A stretch of 64,000 nucleotides of DNA from Ignavibacteria bacterium UBA7675. Lineage in GTDB: Bacteria > Bacteroidota > Ignavibacteria > Kapaibacteriales > UB7675. The position numbers were made by a program, and so were the translations under genes. Under the pieces are notes generated by a model. That model was not told where the DNA came from. It saw only the letters and a program-made list of their open reading frames with translations, and searched no databases. Position 1 is the first letter of the stretch; the number at the start of each line of letters is the position of its first letter. Below are positions 25,537 through 34,670 of the stretch, piece after piece. Location of the stretch: positions 62,001-126,000 of the forward strand of contig DLHF01000046.1 of assembly GCA_002483085.1 (NCBI GenBank), given 5' to 3'.

Positions 25537-26018
25537 AACTCTTTGCAATGCCGACCGCCGTCCTTCTCTCTCTCTCTCTTTGCGCTTCATGCTCGCAGGA
25601 CAAAAGCGAGCCCACGCTGCAACAAGAACAAATAGCACAAGAGAAAACACCCGACTACAGCATGGACTCTTTCCGGTTTTACGACCTTCGTGTAACAGGT
25701 GGTATTCGCAACGGCAGCGCAGCAGCGTATGTAACGATTACCAACACAGGCTCTACGCCCGATACGCTTACCGGAGCTTCCTCGCCCGCGTGTGGTATAA
25801 CAGAAATTCACGAAATGGTAGATGTCGATGGTGTGAAAACAATGCGCTCTACTGGACACCTGCCAGTTCCTCCATCGGGCAGCGCAGTGCTCAAGCCCGG
25901 CGGCACGCATATCATGCTGATGAACCTCAAGGAAAGTCTGCACAAAAATGATTCAGTTGACGTAGTCCTGCACTTTGCTCAAAAAGGCAACGTGACGCTG
26001 CGTGCACTCGTGCGCTAA
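25533..26018 (+). CDS. PCuAC-type periplasmic copper chaperone, lipoprotein
   Basis: 161 aa with lipobox LCASC (Cys20). The PCuAC copper motif is present: an H-x-M pair (EIHEM) and, 32 residues later, H-x-M-x-M in GTHIMLMNL. These proteins bring Cu(I) to Sco or CuA. It is the last gene of the oxidase operon, coupled to sco by an ATGA overlap. No terminator is evident after it; repeat copy 8 follows at 57 bp. Confidence 0.88.
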   Translation: MKLFAMPTAVLLSLSLCASCSQDKSEPTLQQEQIAQEKTPDYSMDSFRFYDLRVTGGIRNGSAAAYVTITNTGSTPDTLTGASSPACGITEIHEMVDVDGVKTMRSTGHLPVPPSGSAVLKPGGTHIMLMNLKESLHKNDSVDVVLHFAQKGNVTLRALVR

Positions 26019-26074
26019 TGCTCGGTATTCGCAACACCTACTCCCTACAATTGGTCGATCAAAGCAAAATTTCT

Positions 26075-26170
26075 GTAGCACGGGCGGCGCTGCGGTAAAC
26101 CCCGGCACTACACGCGGTGGATGTGCAGCGCGGTGCAGAGACTGAACACCCGCACAAAGACCGAAGCGCA
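26075..26170 (+). repeat. Dispersed repeat, copy 8 (truncated A, full B)
   Basis: GTAGCACGGGCGGCGC, a short middle part, then CACGCGGTGGATGTGCAGCG, GCGGTGC, 22 bases and GACCGAAGCGCA. It lies in a tandem gap after the oxidase operon. Confidence 0.75.
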
Positions 26171-26286
26171 AAAAACACACCTCGCCATAGCCATTCCAAT
26201 CGTGTATCGCCCGCACTTGTACTCAATTCCTGCTCTGCTTCGTAAAGCAGTCTTCACATGTTTTTCACATTACCTTCGAGGCTGCC

Positions 26287-27045
26287 ATGAGAAGCAACTA
26301 CCCTCTGTTTTTGCTGCTATCTTTTGCAATTGCCTTTCTCGCTACTTCGTGTAGAACTGTACCGCCGCCATCTGTATTTAAGCTATCCCCCGCTTCTGAT
26401 ACCGATGATCTGCGCTGGCGCTTTGGTACGCCGAGTATCGTAAAGGAAGCGTCAGGCATAGAAGTGGAAGTATCGACGGCAGGAGAATTCACCTCGTCTA
26501 TCACTTGTCCAATACGCATTACCAATCGTTCGACCGATACACTCACGCTCGACCCGCGAAATTTTTATTGCATCATGTCGTACAGAACCGACACGATAAC
26601 GCCCGGCACTATCATTACCGCACGCAATCCCGAAATAATGATCGAGAACTATAGGCTGGCAACAACCGAAGAAAACGAAAGCTACAGAAGACAGCAGGAT
26701 ACAAAGGGCTTCTTTACACTGCTCGGGCTGGCACTCGACGTAGCAGTTGCACTGTCGGACACCCACAAAGACAAGGACAAATGCGGATGTTGTTCGGACA
26801 ACAGCCAGACGACAACTACAGAGGACAGCGACGAGCGCGAACATTACGACAAGATCGCCAGTATTCGCAACGCTCAGCGCTATTGGGAAACAAAGACTCT
26901 TCGCCGCACTACGCTTTATCCCGGGGAATCAGTGTCGGGTCATATTCTTTTTCCCATGCAGCCCGGCACTCAGTTCATCGACCTGTGCTGCCCGGTGCAC
27001 AACGACACGCTGCACTTTGCTCTCCTGATACATCAGTTGCAATAG
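26287..27045 (+). CDS. Hypothetical lipoprotein
   Basis: 252 aa. GAGG precedes the ATG. Signal peptide with lipobox LATSC (Cys22). The family is not recognised. A beta-rich first half (TCPIRITNRSTDTLTLDPRN resembles an Ig-like strand pattern) is followed by a short hydrophobic stretch (about 142-156), a charged Cys-rich segment KCGCCS near 160, and a second beta-rich part with YPGESVSGHILFP. That last pattern is common in DUF4352-like or bacterial Ig-like domains. It converges with the MutS-like gene 4 bp away. Confidence 0.6.
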   Translation: MRSNYPLFLLLSFAIAFLATSCRTVPPPSVFKLSPASDTDDLRWRFGTPSIVKEASGIEVEVSTAGEFTSSITCPIRITNRSTDTLTLDPRNFYCIMSYRTDTITPGTIITARNPEIMIENYRLATTEENESYRRQQDTKGFFTLLGLALDVAVALSDTHKDKDKCGCCSDNSQTTTTEDSDEREHYDKIASIRNAQRYWETKTLRRTTLYPGESVSGHILFPMQPGTQFIDLCCPVHNDTLHFALLIHQLQ

Positions 27046-27049
27046 AAGA

Positions 27050-28900
27050 TTATGCGCGTGAAGCTGGCGGCAGTTCAACAGGTAATCCTTCCATTGCCAT
27101 GATCTTCAAAGCATTGGTTGTGGGGCATGGCCCTGGATGGAGTTTGTAGTCGAAAATCATTATTCCATCTATAACTTCCTCACGAAAGTGATAATTGACG
27201 ATGTTCTCGTTTTCATCGGCGAGTTGCACTAATTCCAAATCGTGTGTCGACACCAGGCCAAAGGCATCGGTACGAGCAAGAGCGCGGATATACGACCGAC
27301 CGCCGATCAGCCGTTCTCGATTGTTAGTTCCTCTGAAAATTTCGTCGATGAGAAACAGCAACGGCAGTTCATCGCGGCTTTGTGCTTCTGTGAGCAGAGC
27401 TTTCAGGCGCTGTACTTCGGCGTAAAAGAACGACACACCATCGACGACAGAATCGCTTACGGCCATGCTTGAAAACAGCCGCAGCGGTACAAGTTGTAGT
27501 GATGTAGCTGTTACTGTCGAGCCCACCAGAGCCAGTACAGTATTGACGCCAAGAGTGCGTAGAAATGTACTTTTCCCGGACATGTTCGACCCGCTCAGCA
27601 GCGCCACCATTCCCGTGTAGCCAATAGTGAAATCATTACTTACGCGGTGCTCTGGCGCAAGGAATGGGTGGCCGAGATTGCGTGCAGCAATTATGCGTGA
27701 GCTACCTCCGGCGTTAATTTCTGGAAATGATGTGTCGGGATTCAGCGCCGCAAATTCGGCGAGTGCACACAGAGCTTCTAATTCGTACACTTTGTCCAAC
27801 CACACGGGCAATACTTCGCGCAGATGTGCGCGATAGCGATTCAGCCTGTCGTAAAAGAAAAAATTCCACGGCATCAAGATGTTCAGCAGCATCCACGCGA
27901 TGAGGTTATTCTGAAGCGCTGCACCACGCGCAATCCGCGTGAGCGACCGCACAGCATCGGAAGGACGCGAGCCTTTGCGGTGAAATACGTCGAGCTCACA
28001 CGCCAGAGCACCGCGCTTTGAATGCGGACTTTCTTCGACGAACAGCAGTACATGCTGCATGCGTTCGAGCGCGTATTGTAGATTGGCAGCACCGGCGGCA
28101 AAGCCGTGTAGCTTGGTAAAAAATACTGTGTAGGCAATACCGTGCAGCGCAATGTACAGCGGCAGGGTTGTTGTCCAGACTGGCGGAAACCCCATTGTTA
28201 CAGACAGCAAAAAAGAACCGATACTCACAGCAGCGAGCAGTGCCAGCGGCACAATAATCGCGAGCAGTGGCGTGCGTGGTGCCGACTCATTGAGCCATGT
28301 AAAAAGAGCTCCGGCATCCCAGCGCTTCCGGGCGATCAGTAGGCCATTCAACGCAAGCCGCTTGCGAAACAGCGTAAGCGGTATCAGTTCCCGCACAAGC
28401 TCCTGACGCGCTTTTACTTCTTGTGGGTGGCTCAAAGGATGCAACAACCACTCGCGGAGCCGTGTGCTGCCGCCTATCGACGTTGTCGTGTCGATAAGGT
28501 GTTGTAGCGAGCGTTGTCCGGCAATTCCCAAGTCGGCGGCAAAGGGATGCCTGTAGTCCACAGTGTCGTCGTGCGGCAGCGGCAGTGCTTCCCAGTTGCG
28601 CCGTATCCTCGCCGACTGTAGCGATGTAAGATATTTCCATACATCGTGCCTACGGGCGCTTTTCTCCACATTGTCGTGCAGAAAAGCAAGAGCCAGAAAA
28701 AGCGCTACAACTACTGCCCCCATCGCCCATGCAAAAGCAACGCCCACCAGCGAAGCGAGATACACAAAAGGAATACCTACGGCAATGACAGCAAGCCGTG
28801 CAAGCGAGTAGCGCCTGCTGCGCTGCTGCAAGCGCTGTATAGCGCGCTGAAGCCTATCGTGCTGCCGCAATAGCACGCGCTCGGATAGATGTTGTTCCAT
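27050..28900 (-). CDS. Membrane-associated MutS-family ATPase
   Basis: 616 aa. The C-terminal third is a MutS ATPase: Walker A GSNMSGKST (437-445), Walker B LFLIDE (515-520), then IFRGTNNRER and STHDLEL. The N-terminal mismatch-recognition domain is missing. Instead there are hydrophobic segments at about 36-75 and 211-262, consistent with two pairs of membrane helices. This architecture matches MutS paralogues of unknown function found in Bacteroidota, not the mismatch-repair MutS. No mutL is near. Confidence 0.8.
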   Translation of the reverse strand: MEQHLSERVLLRQHDRLQRAIQRLQQRSRRYSLARLAVIAVGIPFVYLASLVGVAFAWAMGAVVVALFLALAFLHDNVEKSARRHDVWKYLTSLQSARIRRNWEALPLPHDDTVDYRHPFAADLGIAGQRSLQHLIDTTTSIGGSTRLREWLLHPLSHPQEVKARQELVRELIPLTLFRKRLALNGLLIARKRWDAGALFTWLNESAPRTPLLAIIVPLALLAAVSIGSFLLSVTMGFPPVWTTTLPLYIALHGIAYTVFFTKLHGFAAGAANLQYALERMQHVLLFVEESPHSKRGALACELDVFHRKGSRPSDAVRSLTRIARGAALQNNLIAWMLLNILMPWNFFFYDRLNRYRAHLREVLPVWLDKVYELEALCALAEFAALNPDTSFPEINAGGSSRIIAARNLGHPFLAPEHRVSNDFTIGYTGMVALLSGSNMSGKSTFLRTLGVNTVLALVGSTVTATSLQLVPLRLFSSMAVSDSVVDGVSFFYAEVQRLKALLTEAQSRDELPLLFLIDEIFRGTNNRERLIGGRSYIRALARTDAFGLVSTHDLELVQLADENENIVNYHFREEVIDGIMIFDYKLHPGPCPTTNALKIMAMEGLPVELPPASRA

Positions 28901-29058
28901 GAAGATTTTGTATCAAGGTTGTCTAATTGTTCGGCAATAATACAACAATAAGTCTGCATAGCACAAGCACAGAAAAACACGACAGATTGTTGTAACCAAA
29001 GTTTTTATTCCTGTTTCTATTACCATGAATGCGTGCTTCATACAGATACGGAGGTCTT

Positions 29059-29190
29059 ATGCGAATGCGTTGTTGTACTCCTACTTCCACCCCGTTCCTT
29101 CTTACTATCGTATCAATGTCCGCTGCTGGCAGCAGCACAATAAGCGGAAAAGCCTGCAAGGAAACTATGAGGCGTGTGCTTCTTCTGTAA
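29059..29190 (+). CDS. Possible 43-aa peptide or gene remnant
   Basis: ATG at 29059 with a strong GGAGG ribosome site 5 nt upstream, encoding 43 residues up to a TAA at 29188. The spacing and the start MR- resemble those of the next gene (GGAGG then ATGCGA), and the segment SSTISGK resembles the start of its carboxypeptidase-like domain (CGTLSGR). It may be the decayed start of a paralogue or a leader ORF. The rest of the 373-bp gap 28901-29273 shows nothing I can name. Confidence 0.35.
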   Translation: MRMRCCTPTSTPFLLTIVSMSAAGSSTISGKACKETMRRVLLL

Positions 29191-29273
29191 TATGCACCCT
29201 CTCGGCTGGCAACCCAACAGGCCGACAATCCAACCGATATAATTTTATTCCCACGACATATCACGGAGGCTTT

Positions 29274-31328
29274 ATGCGAACGCTATTTTTTACGCTCGTA
29301 CCACTACTGCTATTCTTTTTTTGCTTTGAGGCGCAAGCTAGCACCTGCGGTACATTATCAGGCCGTGTCACCGACGACGCAGGAAATCCGCTTGTCGGAG
29401 CTACAGTGCTGATAGAAGGCACCACAAGAGGCGGATATACAAAATCTGATGGCAGCTTTACCATTCTGAAAATTAATGCGGGAAGTTATTCGGTTCGGGT
29501 GAAATCGCTCGGCTTTAAAGACCACACACAAAGCGTAAGTATCGTCCCCGATCAGATCATGCACATCGACATAACGCTGGCTCCCGACAGCCGACGAACT
29601 GAGGGGATTGTAGTAGCAGCAGAAAGGTTAGCAAATCCCAACCAGATTGGCTCAGTTCGCAGTATCTCCACGCCCACAAATATTCCTGTGAACTCCGTGC
29701 AACCTGTCATAGCCAGACAGCCCGGAGTAGTAGCAAGCAGCAACATGAACATTCGCGGAGGCCGCACGGCACAGACGGTATATCGCATTAACGGTCTTGA
29801 TGTAAGCGATCAGTTTGCTGGAGGTACGGGTTCCACACCCCAAAATTACTACCCTTCCAAAGACAACACCAACACAGCGAACACAAAATATATTCTTGGA
29901 GGACCTTCGGCGGAATACGGCAATGCTATTAGCGGTACAACTCGACAGGATCAGACAGACGTTGCTACACTCACGCGTGCAGCAATAAAAATGACCGAGA
30001 CTGACAACGATAAATTCTCGACGTTCGGCATGGATGTAGACAACGCATCGTACACTATAGCGCGCACATTTCTCCGCGAAAAGATAATGCCGCCGCAAAA
30101 CAGTATTCGCCCGGAAGAATTTCTCAACTACTTCGATTACGGCTATGCAGCTCCGTGCGAAGACGAGTTCGCCGTGTATATGGAATGCGCTCCGTCGATG
30201 TTTGCTTCCAACGGTACTCACCTGCTGAAAATTGGAATCAAAGCGCGAGAGCTCTACAACGACGAACGCAGTGCAGCCGTGCTCACATTTGTGATCGACA
30301 TCTCGGGCTCGATGGCGGATGATCTGCCCATGATCAAGAACACGCTCACAGGCCTTGTGAAAAAATTACGCACTGATGATCTCGTGAGCATTGTTACGTT
30401 TGGCTCGACGGCGGAAGTTCATCTCAAGCCCACAAGCGTTGAACAACGAAACGCAATTCTGAATAGCATCAACGAGCTGCGTATTACAGGCTCTACCAAT
30501 GTAGGCGCAGGTATAAAACTCGGCTACGATATGGCAGCAGCCGGATTCGACGCGCAAAAAATTAATCGCGTTGTTTTCCTCGGCGATGGCGTAGCAAACA
30601 ACGGCCTTACCAAAGGTGATGCTATTCTCCAGACTATTTCGGAAAGTGCAAAACAAGGTATTGCTCTTACGATGATCGGCATGGGTATGGGCACGTACAA
30701 CGACGCACTGATGGAAGAACTCGCCAATCGGGGCGATGGAAAATATTTTTATATCGACAGTAATCGAGAGCTCGATGCAATTCTGAACAATAACTTCGTA
30801 GGGCTGCTCGACGACGTAGCACGCGATGCAAAAATACAAGTTGAGTTCGATCCGCTTGTTGTTCAATCCTACAGATTAATCGGCTACAAAGATCGCGCTA
30901 TTGCCGATAGTCTGTTCCGCGACGATACACAAGACGCAGGCGAAGTGGGCGCGGGCCATACAGTAACAGCACTGTATGAAGTAAAACTGCGTCCAAACAG
31001 CGAAGGCATGCTTGCACGAATTGCTATTCGATATGCCGTCGGCAGAAGCACAGCAGTACGCGAGATACAGGAAGAAATTTCTACGGAGCAGATAAGAAGT
31101 TCTTACAACGATGCCGGATATTCGTTCAGGCTTGCAACAGTCGCAGCAAAGTTTGCAGAGTTTCTCGGCGGTACATCCAGCACAGGTGAATCCGTCGATC
31201 AGCTAGCTTCATACGCTAACGACATTGCAGAGCTCTCGGGTGGCTTACCCGAAGTAGTAGAGCTACGCGACATCATTACGAATGCGGTTTCGGCTGGAAG
31301 CGCAGCATCAGTAGCAGGCAAGCCATAA
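29274..31328 (+). CDS. vWA protein (YfbK type) with carboxypeptidase-like and TonB-plug-like N-terminus
   Basis: 684 aa; GGAGG is 4 nt before the ATG. Signal peptide 1-22. Residues ~26-105 form a CarboxypepD_reg-like beta-sandwich (GRVTDDAGNPLVGATVLIEG). Residues ~108-210 resemble a TonB-receptor plug (IPVNSVQPVIARQPGVV, NIRGGRTAQTVYRINGLDV, GGPSAEYGNAISG) but no barrel follows. Then comes the YfbK-type N-domain (DVDNASYTIARTFLREKIMP), a vWA domain with MIDAS D342-x-S344-x-S346, and a DUF3520-like C-terminus. Surface or periplasmic location is likely; partner unknown. The plug-like segment fused to vWA is unusual. Confidence 0.8.
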   Translation: MRTLFFTLVPLLLFFFCFEAQASTCGTLSGRVTDDAGNPLVGATVLIEGTTRGGYTKSDGSFTILKINAGSYSVRVKSLGFKDHTQSVSIVPDQIMHIDITLAPDSRRTEGIVVAAERLANPNQIGSVRSISTPTNIPVNSVQPVIARQPGVVASSNMNIRGGRTAQTVYRINGLDVSDQFAGGTGSTPQNYYPSKDNTNTANTKYILGGPSAEYGNAISGTTRQDQTDVATLTRAAIKMTETDNDKFSTFGMDVDNASYTIARTFLREKIMPPQNSIRPEEFLNYFDYGYAAPCEDEFAVYMECAPSMFASNGTHLLKIGIKARELYNDERSAAVLTFVIDISGSMADDLPMIKNTLTGLVKKLRTDDLVSIVTFGSTAEVHLKPTSVEQRNAILNSINELRITGSTNVGAGIKLGYDMAAAGFDAQKINRVVFLGDGVANNGLTKGDAILQTISESAKQGIALTMIGMGMGTYNDALMEELANRGDGKYFYIDSNRELDAILNNNFVGLLDDVARDAKIQVEFDPLVVQSYRLIGYKDRAIADSLFRDDTQDAGEVGAGHTVTALYEVKLRPNSEGMLARIAIRYAVGRSTAVREIQEEISTEQIRSSYNDAGYSFRLATVAAKFAEFLGGTSSTGESVDQLASYANDIAELSGGLPEVVELRDIITNAVSAGSAASVAGKP

Positions 31329-31649
31329 ATAACAAGTAACGGTTTGGAGGTCGCTGGGGTTCTTGCACAATGAAACTTTTGCACAGCAAAAAAACACATG
31401 CCAAGATACGTCCTCTGCTTGCCGCAATACAGAGGGAATGCACGCCGACCGTTTTTTGAAACAGCATGTAGTTGTACGCGTACAATGCTTCAATTACAAC
31501 GATATGAACACTATATGAATATGCACGAACACAGTAAATGTGTAATCAACAACGATAGGAAAAGAACTAGCGTGGCGCCGCGCAACAAGATAAATATCAA
31601 GATATCCCCTATCTCACTTTTCACTGCCATGCGTTAACGCCAAATTAAT

Positions 31650-31729
31650 TACCGGAGTGTCGTAAACAGTCGGAATATTAGGGAGTGTGAATGCCGCCTT
31701 TCACGGCGCACCAAGCTCCGGTAGTTTTT
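31650..31729 (+). other. Structured intergenic element with T-run
   Basis: TACCGGAG (31650-31657) pairs perfectly with CTCCGGTA (31716-31723) and is followed by GTTTTTA. Inside, GCCG-CCTTTCA-CGGC forms a second stem. A second GGAG at 31682-31685 can compete for the same CTCC. This suggests a folded RNA or riboregulatory terminator. No known riboswitch is recognised. The rest of the 790-bp gap 31329-32119 holds this, the next hairpin and repeat copy 9. Confidence 0.45.
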
Positions 31730-31746
31730 ATGTGCCGCTCATCATT

Positions 31747-31801
31747 GGGCGCAAAGTCTGTAGCTATGAAGCCCCATCTAATAGCTGTAGACTTTGCGCC
31801 C
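31747..31801. other. 21-bp long hairpin
   Basis: Arms 31747-31767 and 31781-31801 pair over 21 positions (two G-T pairs) around a 13-nt loop. The arm begins GGGCGCAAAGTC. No T-run follows. The 12-mer AAAGTCTGTAGC of the arm also occurs at the edge of repeat copy 9 (31883-31894). Confidence 0.7.
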
Positions 31802-31892
31802 GGCGCGTTGTACATCGTTGTAACTTATTCGCTGTTTGCAGCATCTGAAGTACAAATCAATTTCCAACACGCAATGCAATAGAAAGTCTGTA

Positions 31893-32064
31893 GCGCTTCG
31901 GTCTTCGCCCTGGCGTTCCATCTTCGCACCGCGCTGCACTGCCGTCGCGTGTTGTACAACCTACACCGCTTTTTTCTTCCAGCGCATAGCAATCGAGCAA
32001 CCGATGAACGGAGTTTGCGACCGGCGACAGCGACCGAACGTATGAGCACAGACGCCCGTGCCAC
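31893..32064 (-). repeat. Dispersed repeat, copy 9 (full A-B)
   Basis: On the minus strand: GTGGCACGGGCGTC, GTCGCTGTCGCCGGTCGCA, a variable middle part, ACGCGACGGCAGTGCAGCG, GCGGTGC, 22 bases, GACCGAAGCGC. It lies in a tandem gap before the frameshifted gene. Confidence 0.8.
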
Positions 32065-32119
32065 ATCATCGAACAACGCTGGCAGTACCAGCACATCTAT
32101 ATTTTTATTTTACAATCCT

Positions 32120-32595
32120 ATGAACTTCTTTATTCTATTCTTTCTGCTTGCTATGAGCACAGCTACTTGTGCCACGGCTTCCGATTCCACTGTTGTCCAT
32201 CAACCAGTTAGAACCGATTCAGTGAGGCCGCACTGCGGCACTATTACTGCACTGTCACCGACTCCGCAGGCAATGTACTTGTTGGCGCAACTGTGCTTGT
32301 AGAAGGCACGACCAGAGGCGCCTATACAAAACCAGATGGCACCTATAGAATTCTCAAAGTTCCGATTGGCGTGTACCAGCTCCGCGTAAAACAACTCGGC
32401 TTTGAGGATGCGGTCAGTACGATCAATGTGCCACGACAGGACACTGTCACCGTAGATTTTTTACTCCCATACCACACAAGAGAAATATTATACCCCGATT
32501 GGTGCTGCGGCCTTGACATGGGTCTCACTAATCTCCATCTCATCGGCACCATGCGAGTGATATCCACAAAGGAACTGGAACACACGCCACCATAA
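32120..32595 (+). pseudogene. Frameshifted secreted carboxypeptidase-like domain protein
   Basis: A signal peptide begins at 32120 (MNFFILFFLLAMSTATCATA). The frame continues to CGTIT near 32246 and is then lost; in another frame TVTDSAGNVLVGATVLVEGT resumes and runs to a TAA at 32595. One missing base near 32248-32250 (GC where GGC is expected) explains it. The downstream part is close to the N-domain of the vWA protein at 29274 (VEGTTRGAYTKPDGTYRILK versus IEGTTRGGYTKSDGSFTILK) and would end after about 158 residues, so this is a domain-only paralogue. It could be a true pseudogene or a sequencing error. Confidence 0.7.
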
Positions 32596-32607
32596 CATTC
32601 ACAAATG

Positions 32608-32637
32608 CAAAGGGCATGACTACCGCCATGCCCTTTG
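32608..32637. terminator. Bidirectional hairpin between convergent genes
   Basis: Perfect 11-bp stem CAAAGGGCATG (32608-32618) / CATGCCCTTTG (32627-32637) with an 8-nt loop. It lies between the frameshifted gene and dxs, which converge. T-runs are weak on both strands. Confidence 0.65.
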
Positions 32638-32659
32638 TGAACAGATAGATATGCAACAC

Positions 32660-34606
32660 CTACACCACAACCACATCCGAGTGTTCGGCTTGCGACGAGG
32701 TGACAAAGCGCGTCACCACATTGGCAATGCCTTCGGCATCGAGTTCCAGATCGCTAAAAAGTTCTTCCTGCGTTCCGTGGTCTACAAATATATCGGGAAT
32801 ACCGTGCAGCAGTATTTCGGCGCGGCGTCCCTGCTTTGTGCCGAGATATTCGAGCACTGCACTGCCAAAACCACCTTCAATTTGCCCGTCTTCTACAGTC
32901 ACAATTTTGTCGAATCGCTCGTTGAGGTCATTGAGCAATTCAGTATCAAGGGGTTTTGCAAAGCGCGCATTTACTACTTCGGCGGAAATGCCGTGCTGTT
33001 CGAGCAGCTCAGCGCTTTCCACTGCTATCGACACCATTTTACCAATGGCCACAATAGCTACATCAGCGCCATGCCGCAGAGTTTCGCCCTTGCCAATAGC
33101 AATTTCTTTCATCGGCTCTTTGGGCACACCGAGCGCATTACCACGGGGATAGCGCACAGCAACAGGACCGCCAGTATAGCAGTTGATAGCCGTATAGAGC
33201 ATATCACGCAGTTCCTGTTCATCCTTCGGAGCCATTACGACCATACCCTGAATAATGCGGAGATAAGCCAGATCGAGCACGCCGTGGTGTGTCGGACCAT
33301 CAGCTCCCACAAGCCCAGCGCGGTCGAGAGCAAACACCACATGCAGATGCTGCAAAGCGCAGTCGTGTGCGATATGATCAAATGCCCGTTGCAGGAACGA
33401 TGAATAAATAGCACACACAGGAATCACTCCTTCGGCTGCCATACCTGCGGCGCAGGTGACAGCATGGCCTTCGGCTATACCCACATCAATCACGCGGTCG
33501 GGAAATACTTCCTGCACCATATCCAGACTCGTACCATCGGGCATTGCCGCAGTAATAGCAGCGACTCTCGCATTGTCCTGCATGATCTCGATCATTGCTT
33601 CGCCAAACACTTTCTGATACACAGGCGGCGTTGGTTTTGCAGGAACAGGCGCGGGCACCGCTTTGCCAGTAATTTTATCAATCTTTCCAATATGATGCAG
33701 AAACTGCTTGTCTTTTTCGGCGGGCTTGTAGCCTTTGCCTTTCTGCGTCGTTACGTGCAGCAGTACCGGTCCGTCGAGCGATTTAATAAACTGCAATGTT
33801 TTTACAAGCTGCTGTACATTGTGCCCATTGATCGGGCCATAGTATTTAAAGCCCAGAGCTTCAAACAGCATTCCCGGTGTAAGAATGGCCTTTACGCCAC
33901 CTTCTACGCGGGATACGAGCTTGCGAATGCGGTCGCCAAGCTCCTCCATCCTGCCTGTGAGTTCCCAGACATTTGAACGGATTTTATGCACGGTACTGGT
34001 TGTCGCAATCTCTGTAAAGTAATTGGAGATGGCCCATACATTGGGCGCAATCGACATATTATTGTCGTTGAGCACAACGATCATTTTGCGCTTCTGCACA
34101 CCGCAATTATTCATTGCTTCGTAGGCGAGACCGCCTGTCATAGCGCCATCGCCGATCACAGCAACAACGTTGTTGTCCTCGCCTTTAAGATCGCGCGCGG
34201 TAGCCAAGCCAAGCGCCGCTGATATACTCGTAGATGCGTGGCCCGCGCCAAACACATCATACTCGCTCTCGGCGCGCTTCAGAAAGCCCGACAACCCACC
34301 TTTTTTCTTGATTGTGTGCAGCAGGTGCTTGCGCCCGGTAAGGATTTTATGCGGATATCCCTGGTGCCCAGTGTCAATCACAATTTTGTCTTTGGGTGTA
34401 TTGAACACATAGTGCAAAGCTACTGTAAGCTCCACGGCACCGAGCCCGGCACCAAAATGTCCGCCCACCTTTGTGATCGTATCGACGAGATACTCCCGTA
34501 CCTCGGCGCAGACCTCCCCCAGAGCACTCTGGGGGAGTTTACGCAAATCGGACGGATCATCGATGCGCGAAAGATATTTGTACTCAAACGATGAGTCGTC
34601 GTTCAT
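32660..34606 (-). CDS. dxs: 1-deoxy-D-xylulose-5-phosphate synthase
   Basis: 648 aa, standard length. It condenses pyruvate and glyceraldehyde 3-phosphate with thiamine diphosphate in the first step of the MEP isoprenoid pathway. Visible motifs: H50 (GGHFGAGLGAVELT), H81 (DTGHQGYPHK), GAGHASTSISAALG (120-133) and the ThDP/Mg site GDGAMTGG (152-159) with N180/N182. The C-terminal pyrimidine and transketolase domains are intact. An AGAGGA ribosome site precedes the ATG. It follows the OmpA-like gene by 64 bp on the same strand; a weak hairpin CCGGC/GCCGG (34637-34660) lies in that gap. Confidence 0.96.
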   Translation of the reverse strand: MNDDSSFEYKYLSRIDDPSDLRKLPQSALGEVCAEVREYLVDTITKVGGHFGAGLGAVELTVALHYVFNTPKDKIVIDTGHQGYPHKILTGRKHLLHTIKKKGGLSGFLKRAESEYDVFGAGHASTSISAALGLATARDLKGEDNNVVAVIGDGAMTGGLAYEAMNNCGVQKRKMIVVLNDNNMSIAPNVWAISNYFTEIATTSTVHKIRSNVWELTGRMEELGDRIRKLVSRVEGGVKAILTPGMLFEALGFKYYGPINGHNVQQLVKTLQFIKSLDGPVLLHVTTQKGKGYKPAEKDKQFLHHIGKIDKITGKAVPAPVPAKPTPPVYQKVFGEAMIEIMQDNARVAAITAAMPDGTSLDMVQEVFPDRVIDVGIAEGHAVTCAAGMAAEGVIPVCAIYSSFLQRAFDHIAHDCALQHLHVVFALDRAGLVGADGPTHHGVLDLAYLRIIQGMVVMAPKDEQELRDMLYTAINCYTGGPVAVRYPRGNALGVPKEPMKEIAIGKGETLRHGADVAIVAIGKMVSIAVESAELLEQHGISAEVVNARFAKPLDTELLNDLNERFDKIVTVEDGQIEGGFGSAVLEYLGTKQGRRAEILLHGIPDIFVDHGTQEELFSDLELDAEGIANVVTRFVTSSQAEHSDVVVV

Positions 34607-34670
34607 GTATAGATCCTCTCACTGATAAAACTGCTCCCGGCATCCAGACAAGAACGCCGGTAGGAAGCAT

